Below, piece after piece: positions 12,301 through 27,300 of a stretch of 64,000 nt of DNA. The translations under genes were made by a program, and so were the position numbers. The notes beneath the pieces were generated by a model. That model saw only the letters and a list, made by a program, of their open reading frames with translations, searched no databases and had not been told where the DNA came from. Source of the stretch: Strigamia acuminata (lineage: Eukaryota > Arthropoda > Chilopoda > Geophilomorpha > Linotaeniidae); assembly GCA_949358305.1 (NCBI GenBank), contig OX442321.1, positions 5,667,605 through 5,731,604 on the forward strand. Direction: 5' to 3'. The first letter of the stretch is position 1, and every line of letters starts with the position of its first letter.

Positions 12301-15300
12301 GAACATTGCAATTTGCAATATAAACACCCACGCAAGCAAAAAATGTGTTGTGGTTGTGTTGATATGTCGAGCTTTATTGCAAAATGGCACCGAAATGAGG
12401 TCAAGTTTAAAGAAAAATGATCTCGCAATAAGTTTGAATACTTTGTTGCAGCACATTACTAAAACTCATGCAAAGTGTTTAGTATAGCGTAGTGTATTGA
12501 CACCGCAAGAAATTGTCACATCTGACTTAATAGAGGTAGGATTACATAGGATTACAATGCAGTCATAAATGTCATCATGCAGCGTCCATATTTTCCCCTT
12601 AGTAAAATGCTTGGCCAAGTGAAGAAACAATAAACAGTTGAGTTATCTTGTTTATACCGTATTACCCTGCCCCACTTTAATCAGCATGCCGCTACAGCGC
12701 GCGTTTAACCAGACCCCGTTTATAATGGAATTTATACCGGCATTTTTAGCTTTTCTGCACTTTGCGCTGATAATTTCTTCTTGAATGCAAGCAGAAATAT
12801 CAGCACAAGGTGCAGAAAGGGTAAGTGATATTTCCAAAAATTGGTGCCACGCCGCTTAAAGAAGGGATAATACGGCATGACAACCTCGTTTCTCTGTTTT
12901 TCCTATCACATTTCTATAATTTGGTTAAATTTCTTGCTTTGGGGAAAGAAATATAGGTCGCCAGCCATTTTAAACACTCACAAATTATGTGTGCAGTTCA
13001 AACAGTTCTCTTTTAATTGCAGTGGGAAAATACACCACATTTTGTCGAGAAAAAAAAATCGATTTCTCCAACAGATGTGAAGATCTTCGGCATCTTTGAA
13101 GGAAAAGATGAAGTTTAAATCCCATAGACTTTTTCTAATTTAATTCATCCATTTACCGACAGTTGCTGCAAGCGTGACCAAAAACAGGAGTTTTACCTAC
13201 AGTGAAAATTATACACTTCAAACAAAAATTTGACTCAAAAACATTATAACGAACATGTTTTTAAATATTTAATGGCCGCCTGGGCGGTTATTTATTCATC
13301 ATTTTAAGGCTCTTCATTTACAAAGTGATTCTTATTCCTTTCTTTTCCTAATGCTAGACATTACCTTACACTAAAAGAGGTGTTATTGCGTTCGCGTGGA
13401 GATTCTTTTGTTTGTAGGGGGTTATTAATAATAAAAAGGCAAACTTAAGCTTTTTATCATGTAAGTACAGTTGCAAGCGGTAGCACAAACATTCAAAAGA
13501 GAAATGATGCTGATGCATGAGACAATCAACAGACAATGTCAAGAAGGAATAAGGGAAAGCATTTTCGCTCGCTTTGTGAGTTGTGATAGTCATTCCAGCT
13601 ATTCATTTCGATAAGAGTTAGATTGCTTGCATAAAAAAAGAATGCAGATTTGTTTCCATTGTTCTGCAGTTAATGCATAGCTTGCGTTAAGAAATAATAG
13701 TGAGGAAAGAAGGAGGTGCATTGTGGGAGAGAAGTAGGAAATAAAAGAAGAAGGGAAGTATAGTAGTGGCAGCAGCAAGAAGCAAGTAAGGAAGTAATGG
13801 TAAGCAATCGGCTTCCTGTCAGCCAATGACAAACGGTCATACATCACGGGACCACAATGTGCTTGGATTGAAAATCAAAATAGGGGAACAAGTTATTGAA
13901 TTGGTTGAGACACTTCCTATTTTATCTAAAAAATAAACACAGTTCAGCTGTAAATAAATTTAAAAAAAAATTGTTGATCGTTAGCCGAAAGGCCTGTGTA
14001 AAGACTAGCGTATTAAAATTGTCATTTACCGTATATGTTCTAATTGTTCGCGGACCTCCAATTGCGCGCGGGGTAAATATTATTTTTGCCAATAACGTGC
14101 GGACCTCGAATTGCGCGTGGGTGCACAATTGGAGGCCCAAAGTTTTCGAAATGTGCCAAAAAAGGATGACAAATGTATTGCCTTTTCGTGTTACCGATTA
14201 TTTGGTATTTTCCTTTAAAGCTTTGTAGATAAATCAGTTTTAATAAGTAACAGTAGGCGCAGTCAATGAAGCGTAACACGATCGTCTTATGTTGTGATGC
14301 GAGATTTAATAGGAGAGTTTTGTGTGAAATTTTGTTGTGGTGTGACAAAAATAGCTTGGTCTCTGGAGGGTCGTTTTAAGATCGTGCCATAATTTTCAGC
14401 ATGTTTCCAGGCAATTTCTGGACACGGGAATCTTGTGTTAAACACTAGAATGGCCGGTATTTTCTCCTAACTAGAACCGCTAAAACCGGTTCTAATGACC
14501 CATTGAGAAAATAATAATTTTTAATGACTAAATAATAAATTAATGTGCAATAATATGCATTTTATGAATGACTAGATATAGTTTAATCATCTATATCGGG
14601 AACCAGATCTATCCAAAATCAAAATTTCCGGTTTAATTTTATCAGGTTTTATAAAATCCATCAATTTTCGTTTCACTATTTTCTTCGCATGTTTTGTTTG
14701 TTTCAGAATTTAAAACAACTCAATTTGACGCCTAAACGGTGTGTGCACGTATTGTTCATGCTATTTCGATTAGTCATTTTGACCGGTTTCGGCCGTTCTA
14801 GGTTAATTCTCTCTTTTTTTTAATTATTTTTTAAGAAAAATGCCACGTTTGCTGTTTTATGATGTAAGCATCAATAAATCATAAAAATACACCATTGCTG
14901 TTGCTGGTCTGGCCGTTGTAGTGTTAAACAAAAAAATAACGGAGTTATTAAATATTGAAACCCCACAGCAGTAACATTGTACGATTATAGTAGATTTTAG
15001 CGTACAGAATACACTTTTCATCTTTGTTGTGTCCACTTGTTTCTTTTTAGTGGTCATTCTATGCCTGGAAGCAACTTCTGACGTGATGTTCCGCTTCATG
15101 CAAGCAGCCGAAGAACTCGACATGACTCAAGGTGGATTTACATTTCTGGCCGTTCACGTGCAGCACACTTTAGCCCCCAATGCACAGCTCAACATTCCTC
15201 ATCAACACTCCCTCGATCATCTTTTTATTCTCACTTTCATCTCCTCAAACACATCTTATTTACAAAATCTGGAACTGACGGACCTTGAAGAATCCGAGGT

Positions 15301-18300
15301 ACACAACTCCGTTCCCACAAGAAAGTAAACAACCTTGACCCTGCATCGAGATCGGTGACGTCAAATTGACGCAAATGGCGCGAATCAGCAGAGAAAACAG
15401 ATCGAACGAGACGAGTTTAATACGTGTTTTGATTGCAGGTAGGCGACCACGTCTTCCATCAAGTATACGACAGTGTAGCTCTGTTTGCCAGTGCCCTGGA
15501 GAAGACGAGTCGGTCCAATTCCAGCATCATCAATTTAATTAGCCACACGAAGCGCATCACCTTTCCCGGTTACTTTGGCCCGGTCCATATGAATAGCAGA
15601 GGAGATCGACAGGTCGCGTACATGTTGCTGGCCTACAACGAAGACGAGAGTTCTTTCCAGGCCGCTTTTTCTATTAGTGATTCGTGGACAGTGATAAGTG
15701 ATGTCGGCACCGACTGGTTTCGCGGCCGCATCATGCCACCTGATCTACCCTGCGTGCTCAAAGAAGAGGGCTGCTATGTGGATTTCACTGGTGATTTCTT
15801 TTTTTCTTTTTTTTGTTATTTTAAATTAAATTATAATTTTTTTTTCTTGGAATTGAAATTGAAATATAATTTGGGCTGTCAAAAGTGGATAAATGGAAAA
15901 ATATCGACAATATAATTGGATGTGCTGGATGGTTTTATTCCCTTTGAGGGAATTGGGCAGAGAGAAATGAAATTGGGAAAGGTTTGCTGGAATGCATATT
16001 GTTGCTAGATTTTTATTAGATTTTTATTTTATAAGGAAAAAATTTAAGAAAAAAATTTTGTAATTCATTTTTTTTTATTTTATAGTTTTTGTTTCTAATT
16101 AGAATTGAAGAGCACTTTGTATCAGAAAGCGGAAATTGCACTCAAATGGAATAGCCTCTTGAGGAGATTTTGAGTTAAGGATGAATACGCATGTGCAGGG
16201 TTGGTTGTAGGTTTTGCGGAGCCTCGGGAAAAAGTTATTAGTGGGGCCCCTACAGAATTTTTCTGTTGATAAATCATCAAATTTTCTTTGAAATTTAAAA
16301 GTGCGGGGCCCATCTGACACAGAATAAAACATACAGAATGGCAACTCCTCGTCTGACGTGAGGCCTATGCGCCATTAGTGGTCGGCCTGTATATAAAAAC
16401 AACTTTTATATTATTAAAACTTAAAACTTATCTCAAGTGTAACAAATGGTTTCTTTACTTGAGCCTCAGCAACATCAAAGGAACCGACACCGAGTTGTCA
16501 TTCTGTATGTTTTATTCTGTGCCTTTGAGGCCCGAAACAAGTAAATATAAACAACTACGTTTTTGGATAAAGGCTTTTACGGTATATTGGTGCTTCATAT
16601 AGCCGCCAGAGTGCACTACTACTGCACATGTTTTTTTGAAAACCGCCTTTAACAACCTACTTTCTCTATACAATATTAAAAAACAAAACCTACAGGTTTG
16701 TAGAGCATTAAATTCTCTACAGACTGAGACCCTTTTTGGAATTTACAGAAACCTTTTTCACATCGAAAAAAGCAGTTTAGTAGTCGGAACCAAAGATTTG
16801 GCATCCATTAAAGTTTTAGTCGTGTACAGGTGGTGCTACCAATACCAGAGGTTGAAACGAACAAACAAACCAACAAACGTTCATGTCAAGTTAAATAAAA
16901 GCCTTTAATGCTTTTTTCGGAATCTTGGCTGATCGTTTTACGCCAGGGGGGGGGGGGGGGGTGGTGGATTACCCATAAGGCACATTAGGCACGCGTCTAG
17001 CGGCCCTCAAGGTTTGGTCGGTAATTAATTTCTTCGATAAAAAAGAGCAGGTTTTTCTTTCGCTTAAATGGTTCATTTTCCAACCTGAAACGTTTTTTGA
17101 GGACAAGTGCATTTGAGCCGATTTGAGCATACAAAAAATCCACTTTTACTTACTGGTTTGATAAAAAGTACAGTAACACTTCCATTTTCTGCTGTTTATT
17201 GTAATGTTTTATAGGTTTAATGTATTTACTGCAAATGCAGAAGCTGAAGGTTTACAAAAGGGACTTGTTGGGTAATTTTTCTAGCTCGCCTTTAAGGAAA
17301 AGTGACTCGATTTGCAGATGAATTGCTAATGCAGGGCATGTGCTTCTTGAATGGGAAATTTCGAAATTTCCCATTAAAGTTCAAGTAGCACAAATTTAGT
17401 TATGGATTTTAGACGGATACTTTATTTTGTTGTACAGTATATATTTCAATATGGAAAATTATTTTAAGTGAATAGGGCAGATTTATTGGGCAAGACTAAA
17501 GCAGTTGTATATATATTTAGTAGCTTTGATGTAATTGGTAGTGCACCTGACCGGCTATCAGGCGGTCTGTGGTTCAACTCCCAGTCCGGGAATCTAGAAT
17601 TGCTGCAGTTTGTCTCTTTCAGTCGTAATTATGACGAAAGTTTTATTGGGAAATAGCCAACTCCAAGATAAGCCTCACTTCCATCGGCCTAGTCTAATTA
17701 TTACTAACTGTAGACTGTGTACTACCACCAGGAAAAGTAGTTTTGTATTTTTTTAATTTTTTACTATTATTATAATGATTTAAATTTATTTGTATTTTAT
17801 AATAAAATGTTTTTCTATTCATAAAATTAAGTTTTATGCTGTTTTTAATTCAATATACATGTGTGTTCAGTTTATTGGTTTCTTTGTCAGGAAAGCAAAC
17901 AATTTTTGAATTTTCTTTTTCGATTGCAATGTTTGTACATCAAGTGCAATTCTGGTGGTTTGGTCTACTTTTTTGTGTCACTACACAAGTGAAATGGCTC
18001 GACCAATGGGAATGAGGCTTATCTTGGAGTCGAGTAGGCAACACCCTAGTGGCATTACACTACAGAAATACTCCGTAATATATTGCCATATAAACATAAT
18101 CCCAGTAGAAAATGCTTTCAAAATGCATATTAATATGTAAAAGTATCCTGGTGCACATTTTCTGCTTACAAAGACTGTTTTCGGAGACACTGAGGGTTTA
18201 TTGCCACGTTTAGGTTGGGTTAGGTTAGGTTAGGTTAGGTTAGAATGATAATTTATTCTCCATGGCAGCGGACGTTACTTTCTAGAAATGTTCGTAAGAT

Positions 18301-21300
18301 GTCTGTGGGACTTCGTGTGCTGGATAAATAAATAAATAGAGCAGGACAAATAGTGCTCGTGCTCTGCTTGGAAAAACTGAAGACAAATATTGAAGTTTAG
18401 GATTGCAAAGAAAGAAGGGGAGGGAAATGTCTAGACCTCTTATAGACATGTAGATCGTTTGAAATTTGTGATGCATGGTGCTTAGTTTGTTCTGTTTTCA
18501 CAACAGTGCAGTAGGAATTATGCAAATTGAATACAAATATTATTTTACTGTTAGGTTTGTCTTCGACTCATATCGCAGCTGTAATATTTACGTCTTTTTT
18601 CATCACTATATCTGCAGTTTTTGTTGTTGTCATGATCAGGTGAGTTTCTAAACGTTTTTTAAACTTATCTATCACGAAATTTGGTTTTGATGGAAATTAA
18701 CTGACACTTTAAACTTGTCCATTTCTGATGCTATCTTGAAGTCACAGCAATATAATTAGTCCCTTACAATTCAATATGTTATCTTGTCATAGTCATGACC
18801 ACTGGCCTTTGTTTTGTTGAAAGCTAACATCTCTGGAACTGAGAGTTGTCCATTAAACAGTCTGATGTGTGGTGTGTGCAATGTCCACATAGATAGACAG
18901 CTTTAAAATGTCGCTGCTTTTGAAGAATCATTTAGTTGACTAAACAGCGTATTAAAGCTTGACTGAGGATTGCCTCGATTTAACTTAAAAAATGGCGGCT
19001 GATTTTGTCGGCTTTCAGTCGCACAGCGTTTTTAACCTTCCAATTTTAAACATATTAGGCGCATTTATAAAGTGCCTATTTTTGAATGCCGCTACAGTAG
19101 AGCATCGATTATCGGAACAGCAGTGATCGATTTTTGATCGATGTGTTTATCGGTTTTTTATGCTTTTTGCCGATTTTTTTAATGCTGTTTACCGATTTTT
19201 ATCTGTTTTTGATCTTTTTTTAATGCTTTTTAACGATTTTTGATTTTCAAAAACCTAATGTTCGATTATGCGAACAAATCGGTTATATGAACACAAGTCT
19301 CTCAATTAGTTCGGATAATCGATACTCTACTGTGTAAAGCTAAGTACACATGACCTGATTCCGCGCAAGGAATGATCACTTTTTGTGAGCGGCCAGAAGT
19401 TTTGGTCGACATGGTACACATAGTTCCGCTTACCACACACGGAAACTTTCTGGCGATCGGAATTCTATTCTTTCTGGCAGTGATGGTGCACGGACCGATC
19501 GTACATAAGACGGAGGTGGATACTGAATACAAAGACAGATAATACTAAAAATGGTTGATTATTTTATTTTTTAATTTATTAATTTATTAATTTCAAAATA
19601 CTGTAATCCATTTATTTTGTACAATCAAGCTACAATATTTTGTAAAAGTGGTCGCCATTTGTAATTACAACACGTGCAAGGATTGTGTGTACCAAACAAT
19701 TTCCGCACACGGAAACACAGCCAAACACACAGGCGGAATCATTTCGTTTGCGGTGTGACAACCTGAAAATTCAGACTCTGAATATTCAGAGTCTGAACGT
19801 CTTATGTGTACTTAGCTTTAACTGTTCAATTTTTGACAGTATATTTCCAGGAACCAAATACTCAATTTTAATTCACATGATATGAAGTTTGATTACCATA
19901 TACCCAATTACCCAATTTTCTATAATAACTCCAAACAAAACCATCCAATATAAACAGTACGAATTTGAAATTTGGTGCGTGGTTGTTAAGAAAACATGAA
20001 GTCTTCATTAAGAAAAATGGGAAAGCGAGCTCCTCACGCTGCCCCTGTGAACACACTTAATGACATAATTCAGGAAGATAGTATAGAGTTTGTGCCATGT
20101 ACTTTTTACACATAACTGTCATTTTTAAGGCTGCATGCAGTGTAATGGTAATTTTTAATCGGTGACGTAAATGTGGAAAACTACTGGATTGGCTGTACTG
20201 TCTTCAGTTATAGTGTATCAACATTATATACCAATTTTGTTTCTACACGGTAGATATGTTCCAGAAAAAACTTGTAAAAAAAAAGACACTATCGTCGTAA
20301 TGAATACAAATTAATAGAGTAAATAACAATTTTACTTTTTTGAAAACTTGCATGATATTGGCTGAATATAACACCATGATGTTATATTCGAATACAACAC
20401 CATGGTCTTATTTTTGGGGAAAGACGCTAGTTGCATTCAAAAAGTCGGGTTATAAGTGTTTTAGGCCCTTGTGTTTTTGCTTTGTAACGTTAAAAGATAC
20501 AAAAACAAACATGCAAACACCATAAACACTTGAAACATGACGTTTAAATGCAGCTGCATGTTAAATCAAAATCGTGTAAAAACAGACTTGGGTGTGTTAC
20601 TACACACAACGGGGATTTTTATAAGGGAAAATTATGTTCCGCAAACACTAATATGTATCCCATCTTTATGCGTTTAGGGACAAGCACTTTCTTGAATAGG
20701 AAATTTTTATTCCTTGTTAACATAGTCATGAAATTTATATTCATTCGTTATTTATTTATTTAATTAATTAATTAATTTTTCTAGATTGAAATTTTCTGCC
20801 GCTTAAAGCTCCAGCATAACTTTTAAGCTGGTTTTGCTACATTAGTAAAGAGTGTTTCAGCTAACAGCTTTTGGCTCTTACCAGTAGTGTTTAAAACCAC
20901 CACCAGATGGTTAAAACGTATTTATTTTTATTGTAGTTGCGAACTAAAAACAAACCTGAAAATTGTCCCTAAATGCGTAATGTCTTATACCAAAACGGGT
21001 ACATTTTACCCTGATGCCTCCGTGGATTAAATATGTGTCTAATCTATTTGTTTGACTAATACAGACGCCGAATCCTTCAAAATGAAATGACCAAAGGTCC
21101 AAACAAAATACTCATTTTACCTGAAGATCTGGTGTTCGTTTCTCCACGTTCTCTTAACACAAGTCGGAAGGTAAGGAATTTAAACATCCGAGCTTCCCTT
21201 GCATGGTTTACTAAAAAATAAAAACCTTCAACACACATTTTATTTTCTAAAAAAATGTAGAAAATTATCAGCTCTATGCTCAGGAATTAATTAATTAATC

Positions 21301-24300
21301 GATTTATTTCATAAATTTGCTGCTTCACTTTTTTTTCCTTTAAATTCTGCTTGATTTGTATTTGATTTTCATCTAAAAATCTAATTTCCGAGGCCGTGTT
21401 TTGCCTATTTGTTTATTTATTCATTTATTTAAATTTCTATTTTAATTTCGCATACAATTACTAAGGAATATTGTGTGCAAAATTCCGAGCTGAAAAGAGC
21501 AGTTTAGTTGCATTCTGTTCTTAATTCTCTTCGCATGGGTTATTTTCCATTTAGGCCATGCATGGCACTCAGGCAGCTTTTGATTGGATTTAGATCATTT
21601 AATCCCCTTTAATTGATCCCGGCTCCTTTAAAAAAAATAAAATCCAACTAAAACTCTCCCTAAACCTTCATCGAGCATGGTAAATACATAATAGGCAAAT
21701 CAGTGAGTAGATGAGACGCCATTTTCGTCCACCTGACAGACCTACACTTAGTTGTAAACATGATAATAAATTAATTAATAATTTACAAAAATTGCTCATT
21801 TAGTTCGGATTAAAGCAAGTTAATCCTAAGGTAGAACAGAGATTAGATAATAAGATTTAAAATTTAGAATAATAAAAAAAAAATGTTTGGCGGCCATTTT
21901 GCAGAGTGCCGTTCGGTGTTTGCCAATTTTTCAGTCATTAAGGCGCGAGCGTAGGTCTGGCAGGGATGAAATGGGACCCAAATGGAATGAAGGCAGCCAT
22001 TTTCTTCCTCATACAGCCATCAGAAAGTCTGGAAGGAATGTTGTTACACCATTTCAAAGTGACGTCTTTAGGCTGGCCTCATGGGCGTTCATTCTTACAG
22101 GACACACTTTCGCAGGTAGGATCGAATTTTTCTCAATATTTAAAAAATTAAATTAGATTAAAAATTAAATAAAGATAATTTTAAAATAATTAAATTCGAT
22201 TTAAAAACATCTAATTTCATTTATTTTATAGGGAACATCCATCTTAATGGCGGTTAATATCCACATTTATTTATTTATTTGTTTATTTTGCAAGTTTTGT
22301 GTAGTGGCAGACGTAGTTTCAGAGTCTGAGCCTGGTATCTTGATGCAAGAATTGGATTTAACAAATTGCTGGACTTACAAACAATCCAACAGGAGGTTTC
22401 GGACCAATGAAATTACAGACACAAACCAGGAATGACTAATGCGTGCTAACCATACCGGGACTAAATAAGTGCCCAAATTCCCATCACATTAAAAAAAACC
22501 AGTTAAGGTGAGGTTTGCAGGGGGAGGGGAGTCAAGGGGGGCGCTGGCCCCCCACTTGTGAAAAAAACCCAAGAACACGCAAAAAACTAAGAAACAGCAT
22601 TAGTCACTCCTGGCTGAGGAGCTCCCTGTCGCGAGGCGTTACTGGGGCCCCACATCTAACGCTACACAATCTACCGCGACAATCCGTCCCTAAAAAATGG
22701 TTTTTACATAAAAAAAACAGTAAGGTTAGGTTCGCGGGGGGTCAAGGGGGAGCGCAGCCCCCCCCCCCCCTTGTTAGCCCTTCTTAGGAATTAGACAAAG
22801 AAAAACGTAGTCGCAGTTTCAAAAGTCGCTGTAGATTGTGTCGCGGTAAGATTTTGTCGCGCTAGATAACACGTCCCATATTCATTCACATCAAAAACAT
22901 CAAAATCATTATAACCTTTTTTCTTGGGAAGTTATAAGATTTTTTTCCGGGGCCCTCGATGAATGCTTATTTTGCTTATACGTAAATCTGGTCCTGTTTA
23001 CGGTGCGTTTGTGCACCAAAAAATTGAATTTTGCATTTGGCGTCAAGATACCGGGTGCAGACTGTAGTGTATTAGGTGTAAACCCATTAGTTTGTAAATG
23101 TAAATGGAATAGTGATAGTGCATTCAATACATCAAACGTTTGTTAGTATTGAGTAAACTCCCTCTAGTGGCTTTTTATTTACCGTTTTCCTCGAGTCAAA
23201 ACGGGTGAAAATCCATCAAAGCAAATTCTAAAACGAACAGAATGCAACTGTTTATGATAAGTGAAGGGGACCTTGTTTGAGTGGCAAATCCATTGGGTAA
23301 TGTTTACATTTTTACACAGGCAACGGAGATCAATAATTTGGACAAACCAGACTTATTGAAGGGATCCCACGATTCGCTTCGTGGTAAAACGAACAGCAGT
23401 TCTTTAAATGATCGACAGATGTGGGATGAGACATCTTGTAGAGCGCGATACAATGTAGGTGTAATTGATTTGTTTTGAATTTTGCTCGGGTTTTCAGTTG
23501 TTTGTTGTTGATTTTATTTTTGTAGGGAGATTTAGTTCATGTAAAGTATCTTCCTACAGATGGATTTGAGATCAAAAATAAAACCATGAAAGAGTTAAAA
23601 ATGGTAGGAATTTTACGTTTGTTTTACTGGGGCGATTCCGAATCAAAAGTGTAGCATATAGTGGCAGCCATTTTTAATTTGGTTGTTAATTGGTGATGGT
23701 TTATGTTTTTCGGGTCCATTCTATGTATACAAACATTTTAATCCGTTTGAACGAACTTTTAAATCTGTGTGCAACGTGTTTTCTCGTTCAAATCGCATAC
23801 CGTATTTTACCAAATAAGAGCCGGCTCTTATTTGGTAAAATACGGTATGCGATTTGAACAAACTGCCACTTTGAGCTGCGGCTTTAATTCGGGGGCGGCT
23901 CCAATTCGGGGGCGGCTCTTATTTTAAATAGTGGCCAATATCCTACTATTACATTCATTGAACGTATACAGCCGCGGCTACTATTCGAGGGCGGCTCTTA
24001 TATCAAGTCGCCTATCTCGGCCGCGGCTACTATTCGAGGGCGGCTACAATTCGAGGGCGACTCTTATTCGGTAAAATACGGTATTTTTGCCCGCCATCTT
24101 GGATTTCTGTTAGATCGGTCGCAACGACCGGAGATCTATGTACAATTTTGAGCCAGTTATTAATTTTTTAGAGAAAAAATTCGTACGAGACGAAAATTTA
24201 GACGAAAAGTTATTGAATGCGCCTAGTAAAACTTATCGAAAACTTTAGTTACATTGCGTTAACATAGCACGAGTTGTAGAGGTTTTAACGATTTTTCAAC

Positions 24301-27300
24301 TTGAGACGGTCATGACCCCAAAACCTTGCATCTGCGATGAAAACTGGGAAAACCACAGAAAAGCCAGCTGAAGGCAGGTGGCAGATGTTCTTCCCATAGA
24401 AACAGTACATTAAATCAGACAAGAAAGAGGCCCTATGGTGCTTAACTCGTGTGTTCCAACAGGAACAGCCGATGGGCAAAAGGAAACTGAGGAAACCAAG
24501 TGGAAATAACCAGGACGATTAATACAGGACTTCCCATCTGCCAATTGTGTGTTAACAATATGTTGTCATGTAACTTACTTGTGCAGGCACCATCTGTTTT
24601 TGCAAAGTTGTAAGTTTCACCATGACTACAGGCGTTTATTTTACTCACTGATGGCATTTTTGTTAGATCTGAACAGACCTTTGACGAAGTGCAGTCATGT
24701 GATACAACGATGTGATCATAAGAATTGTAGCTTTCCTCTCTACGAGATAAACCATGCACAAAGCAATTGCAAAATAATATTACAACGTTGTAACATTACT
24801 GTGGGCAGAGCCAAAGTGCATTTTGTCATAATTTTCCAAAGGTCTGTTTGCCTTTTGTCCGCAGAATGACGTCATTTTGTTACACTTTGATTACAGCCGT
24901 GTGTAAAGCTAGGTTCACACTTGTGTTCACACTAGACGCAACGCAAGAAAACTGATGCAACGCAAGCTGCTTGCGTCCAAAAATGCTTGACTGTGACGCC
25001 AATTTCTGCTTCAACTCCAAGTTGAAGTAAGCGACGTAACGCAAGGAAAGGTCTTGCGGCCAACCAATCACGATTGACTCCATAACTCTCGTCGATTCAT
25101 GTCTGGTTGGCAAGACTTTGCCACATGCAAACAGCTGCCATTTTCGGATTCTGGAACTAGTTCTAGAACTAGATCCAATTCCAGGTTTCATTGAAACCAT
25201 CTGATTGGCCAGACGCAACATCAATTGTTTCAGCTCTGTTCACACGTGCCCTACAGTGCCCTACGTTGCGTTTGACTAATTTTTCCTGGCGTTGCATCTA
25301 GTGTGAACACAAGTGTGAATCTAGCTTAAAGTTGTGTATTAATTGTCGTAGGAAGTAGGAAAAAATTGTAGTAACTGTTGTAAGGTACTCCGTATTCTTT
25401 ACAAGAAAAAATCTCTTTAATTCTTTGCTGAACTTTGATTAACTTATTATGGGATTTCAACATCGAAAGAAGCTTTAAGAGTGCAAATCCTGACAAATGT
25501 GCTGATTAGTGTTCTTTTTCTTATTGCTGAAGCATCAATTATGCATTCATTTTGATCCAAGCTCTATCGGTCACTGAGAGACTGAGTAAATAGTTTGTTT
25601 ATACGGTTCCTTTAATGGCTGAACACAACGTCAAAAGATAAAAGCACTTGAGACGAAACAAGTTTACCAAGCACTTTAAAAAGCCAGTTATTTAGGTCAC
25701 TTAGTTATTTTTATATGAAAAGAGGCATTGTTTTCATATGTTGACGTTTCCTTTTTCATTTCATGGATTTATGTACACAACAGCATTAGACGCAAACACA
25801 AACAAACATTTGTGTATTTCGTACGATGGACTAAATAAATTTATAAAAACTGCAAAACTACAGCAACGAAAGTGTTCTTTAATTCATGAACCGGAGGAAA
25901 GATTTTAAAAGTTAGACATAGTTCGCTACAGCGCACATCGAGAAAATCAATTTCGGTTATTGCCCATTTGTGACGTCACGCTTCGTGCATTGCGCACAAG
26001 ATGACGTCATCAATTATGAATTTCCATCCAAGCGGAGGAAGTGCATGACGTCATCGGTGCCCGTTTGTAAACAATAAGTTTGAAAATGGACGCCGGGGAG
26101 ACATTTTATCGAGTTTAAAATAGGAATCGCTCCAGACGTGCACTTATTCGATTATTTATTCATTTATTTTCATTCCAGTTCCATGATTTGCGTCATGAAA
26201 ATGTCAATGCATTTTTGGGCTTGCTTCTTGATTCTCATCATCCTGCACTTATTTACGATTTCTGCAGCAGAGGCAGCTTGGCTGTATGCAATTCATTTAC
26301 ACTTTTTAAATATTCGTGTAGGCCTATGTTTATTTCCGACTGAAATTTTTCTTTTTTCGTTTTTCCACTTCTCATTTGATCAGTTTGTTTGCTTCCGCTT
26401 CAATTTATAAAAATGTTTTGTGCGTTTGTATGATTTCTCTATCTATTTTTATTTTCTCTTATTTATTTATTTTCTGTTGTTCTTTGTGTGGGTCTATTTG
26501 CTTCCCCGCCCCCAACCATTTCATTCCATTTTCTTACTGGGGAATTAGGACGTTATTGCGAGTGAAGATGTGAAATTGGATTGGGCTTTCAGGTTGTCAC
26601 TTCTAACGGATTTAGTGCGGGTATTAATTCGAATGAAGGATCTGTTGAGATTGCAATTTGCGAATATACACTTTTATTTTTAGGGTATGAAGTATCTCCA
26701 TTCGAGCGCGGTTCGTCAACACGGCCGATTAACTTCGAGGAATTGTATAATTGACTCCCGCTGGGTCCTCAAACTAACGGATTTTGGATTGCCTGCATTT
26801 TTCGAGTCTCAGAATATACCACACGTAACGAGAAGTGCCAGAGGTAATTGCTCCATCGCACTGCCAGTGGCGTAGCAAGAAGTCAATGATTGATGGACCC
26901 TTTAGCCGAGCCGTAGCAAGGCTTGCTGTGTCACTGTGCACTGCACATTTTTGCAGGAGAATTAAGGTTGGCCCCGTAATTTTTAAGGAGCCCCTGGTTG
27001 CAGAAATTTTTTTAACTCCCATCTTTTACTTGTTTCGCTGGTTGAACGCCATTACTGAGGTTGATACGATCCAAATGCCAAGCATTGATCTATTAATCCA
27101 CCACACGAATCAGGCCAATATTTCACTTCGCTTGATTTAACTAAAGGTTACCATCAAATGGAGATGGAAGAAGACAAAAAATATTTAAAACATACAGTAT
27201 ATCGTGGTTTTTATTAATTTATATATATTTTTTGTTTTTTTAATCAGGGTAATGAATACAAATTAATAGAGGAAAAAACAATTTTACTTTTTCGACAAAC

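Larger units (their letters stand above)
18640..23319 (+). other. Cyclase introns 5 and 6 (one 106-bp exon at 21065-21170)
   Basis: No other exon found. Contents: a pogo-like MITE (19095-19332), a repeat at 20295-20420 shared with 27245-27400, and a GC-rich repeat at 22495-22870 whose core (AGTAAGGTTAGGTTCGCGGG then a G/C-rich palindrome) occurs twice here and again at 46.5 kb. Confidence 0.5.

Noticed and set aside
13896-14348. Overlapping 100-110-codon ORFs on both strands
   Set aside because: They span a repeat block (TGCGCG words shared with 6.7 and 7.3 kb) with no splice or domain signal.
15029-15328. ORF starting at 15029 as an independent gene
   Set aside because: It reads through a clear acceptor at 15050 and a donor at 15299; it is cyclase exon 3.
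17525-17597. tRNA gene
   Set aside because: A and B boxes exist but the acceptor stem does not pair and position 33 is not T; attached to a repeated SINE body.
18214-18242. Telomere end or telomere fusion
   Set aside because: Only about five TTAGG units inside a gene intron.
24442-24869. Overlapping ~105-codon ORFs on both strands in cyclase intron 8
   Set aside because: Part of a repeat shared with 30.7 kb; no recognisable domain, no coding signal, and the true kinase-domain exon was found at 26179.
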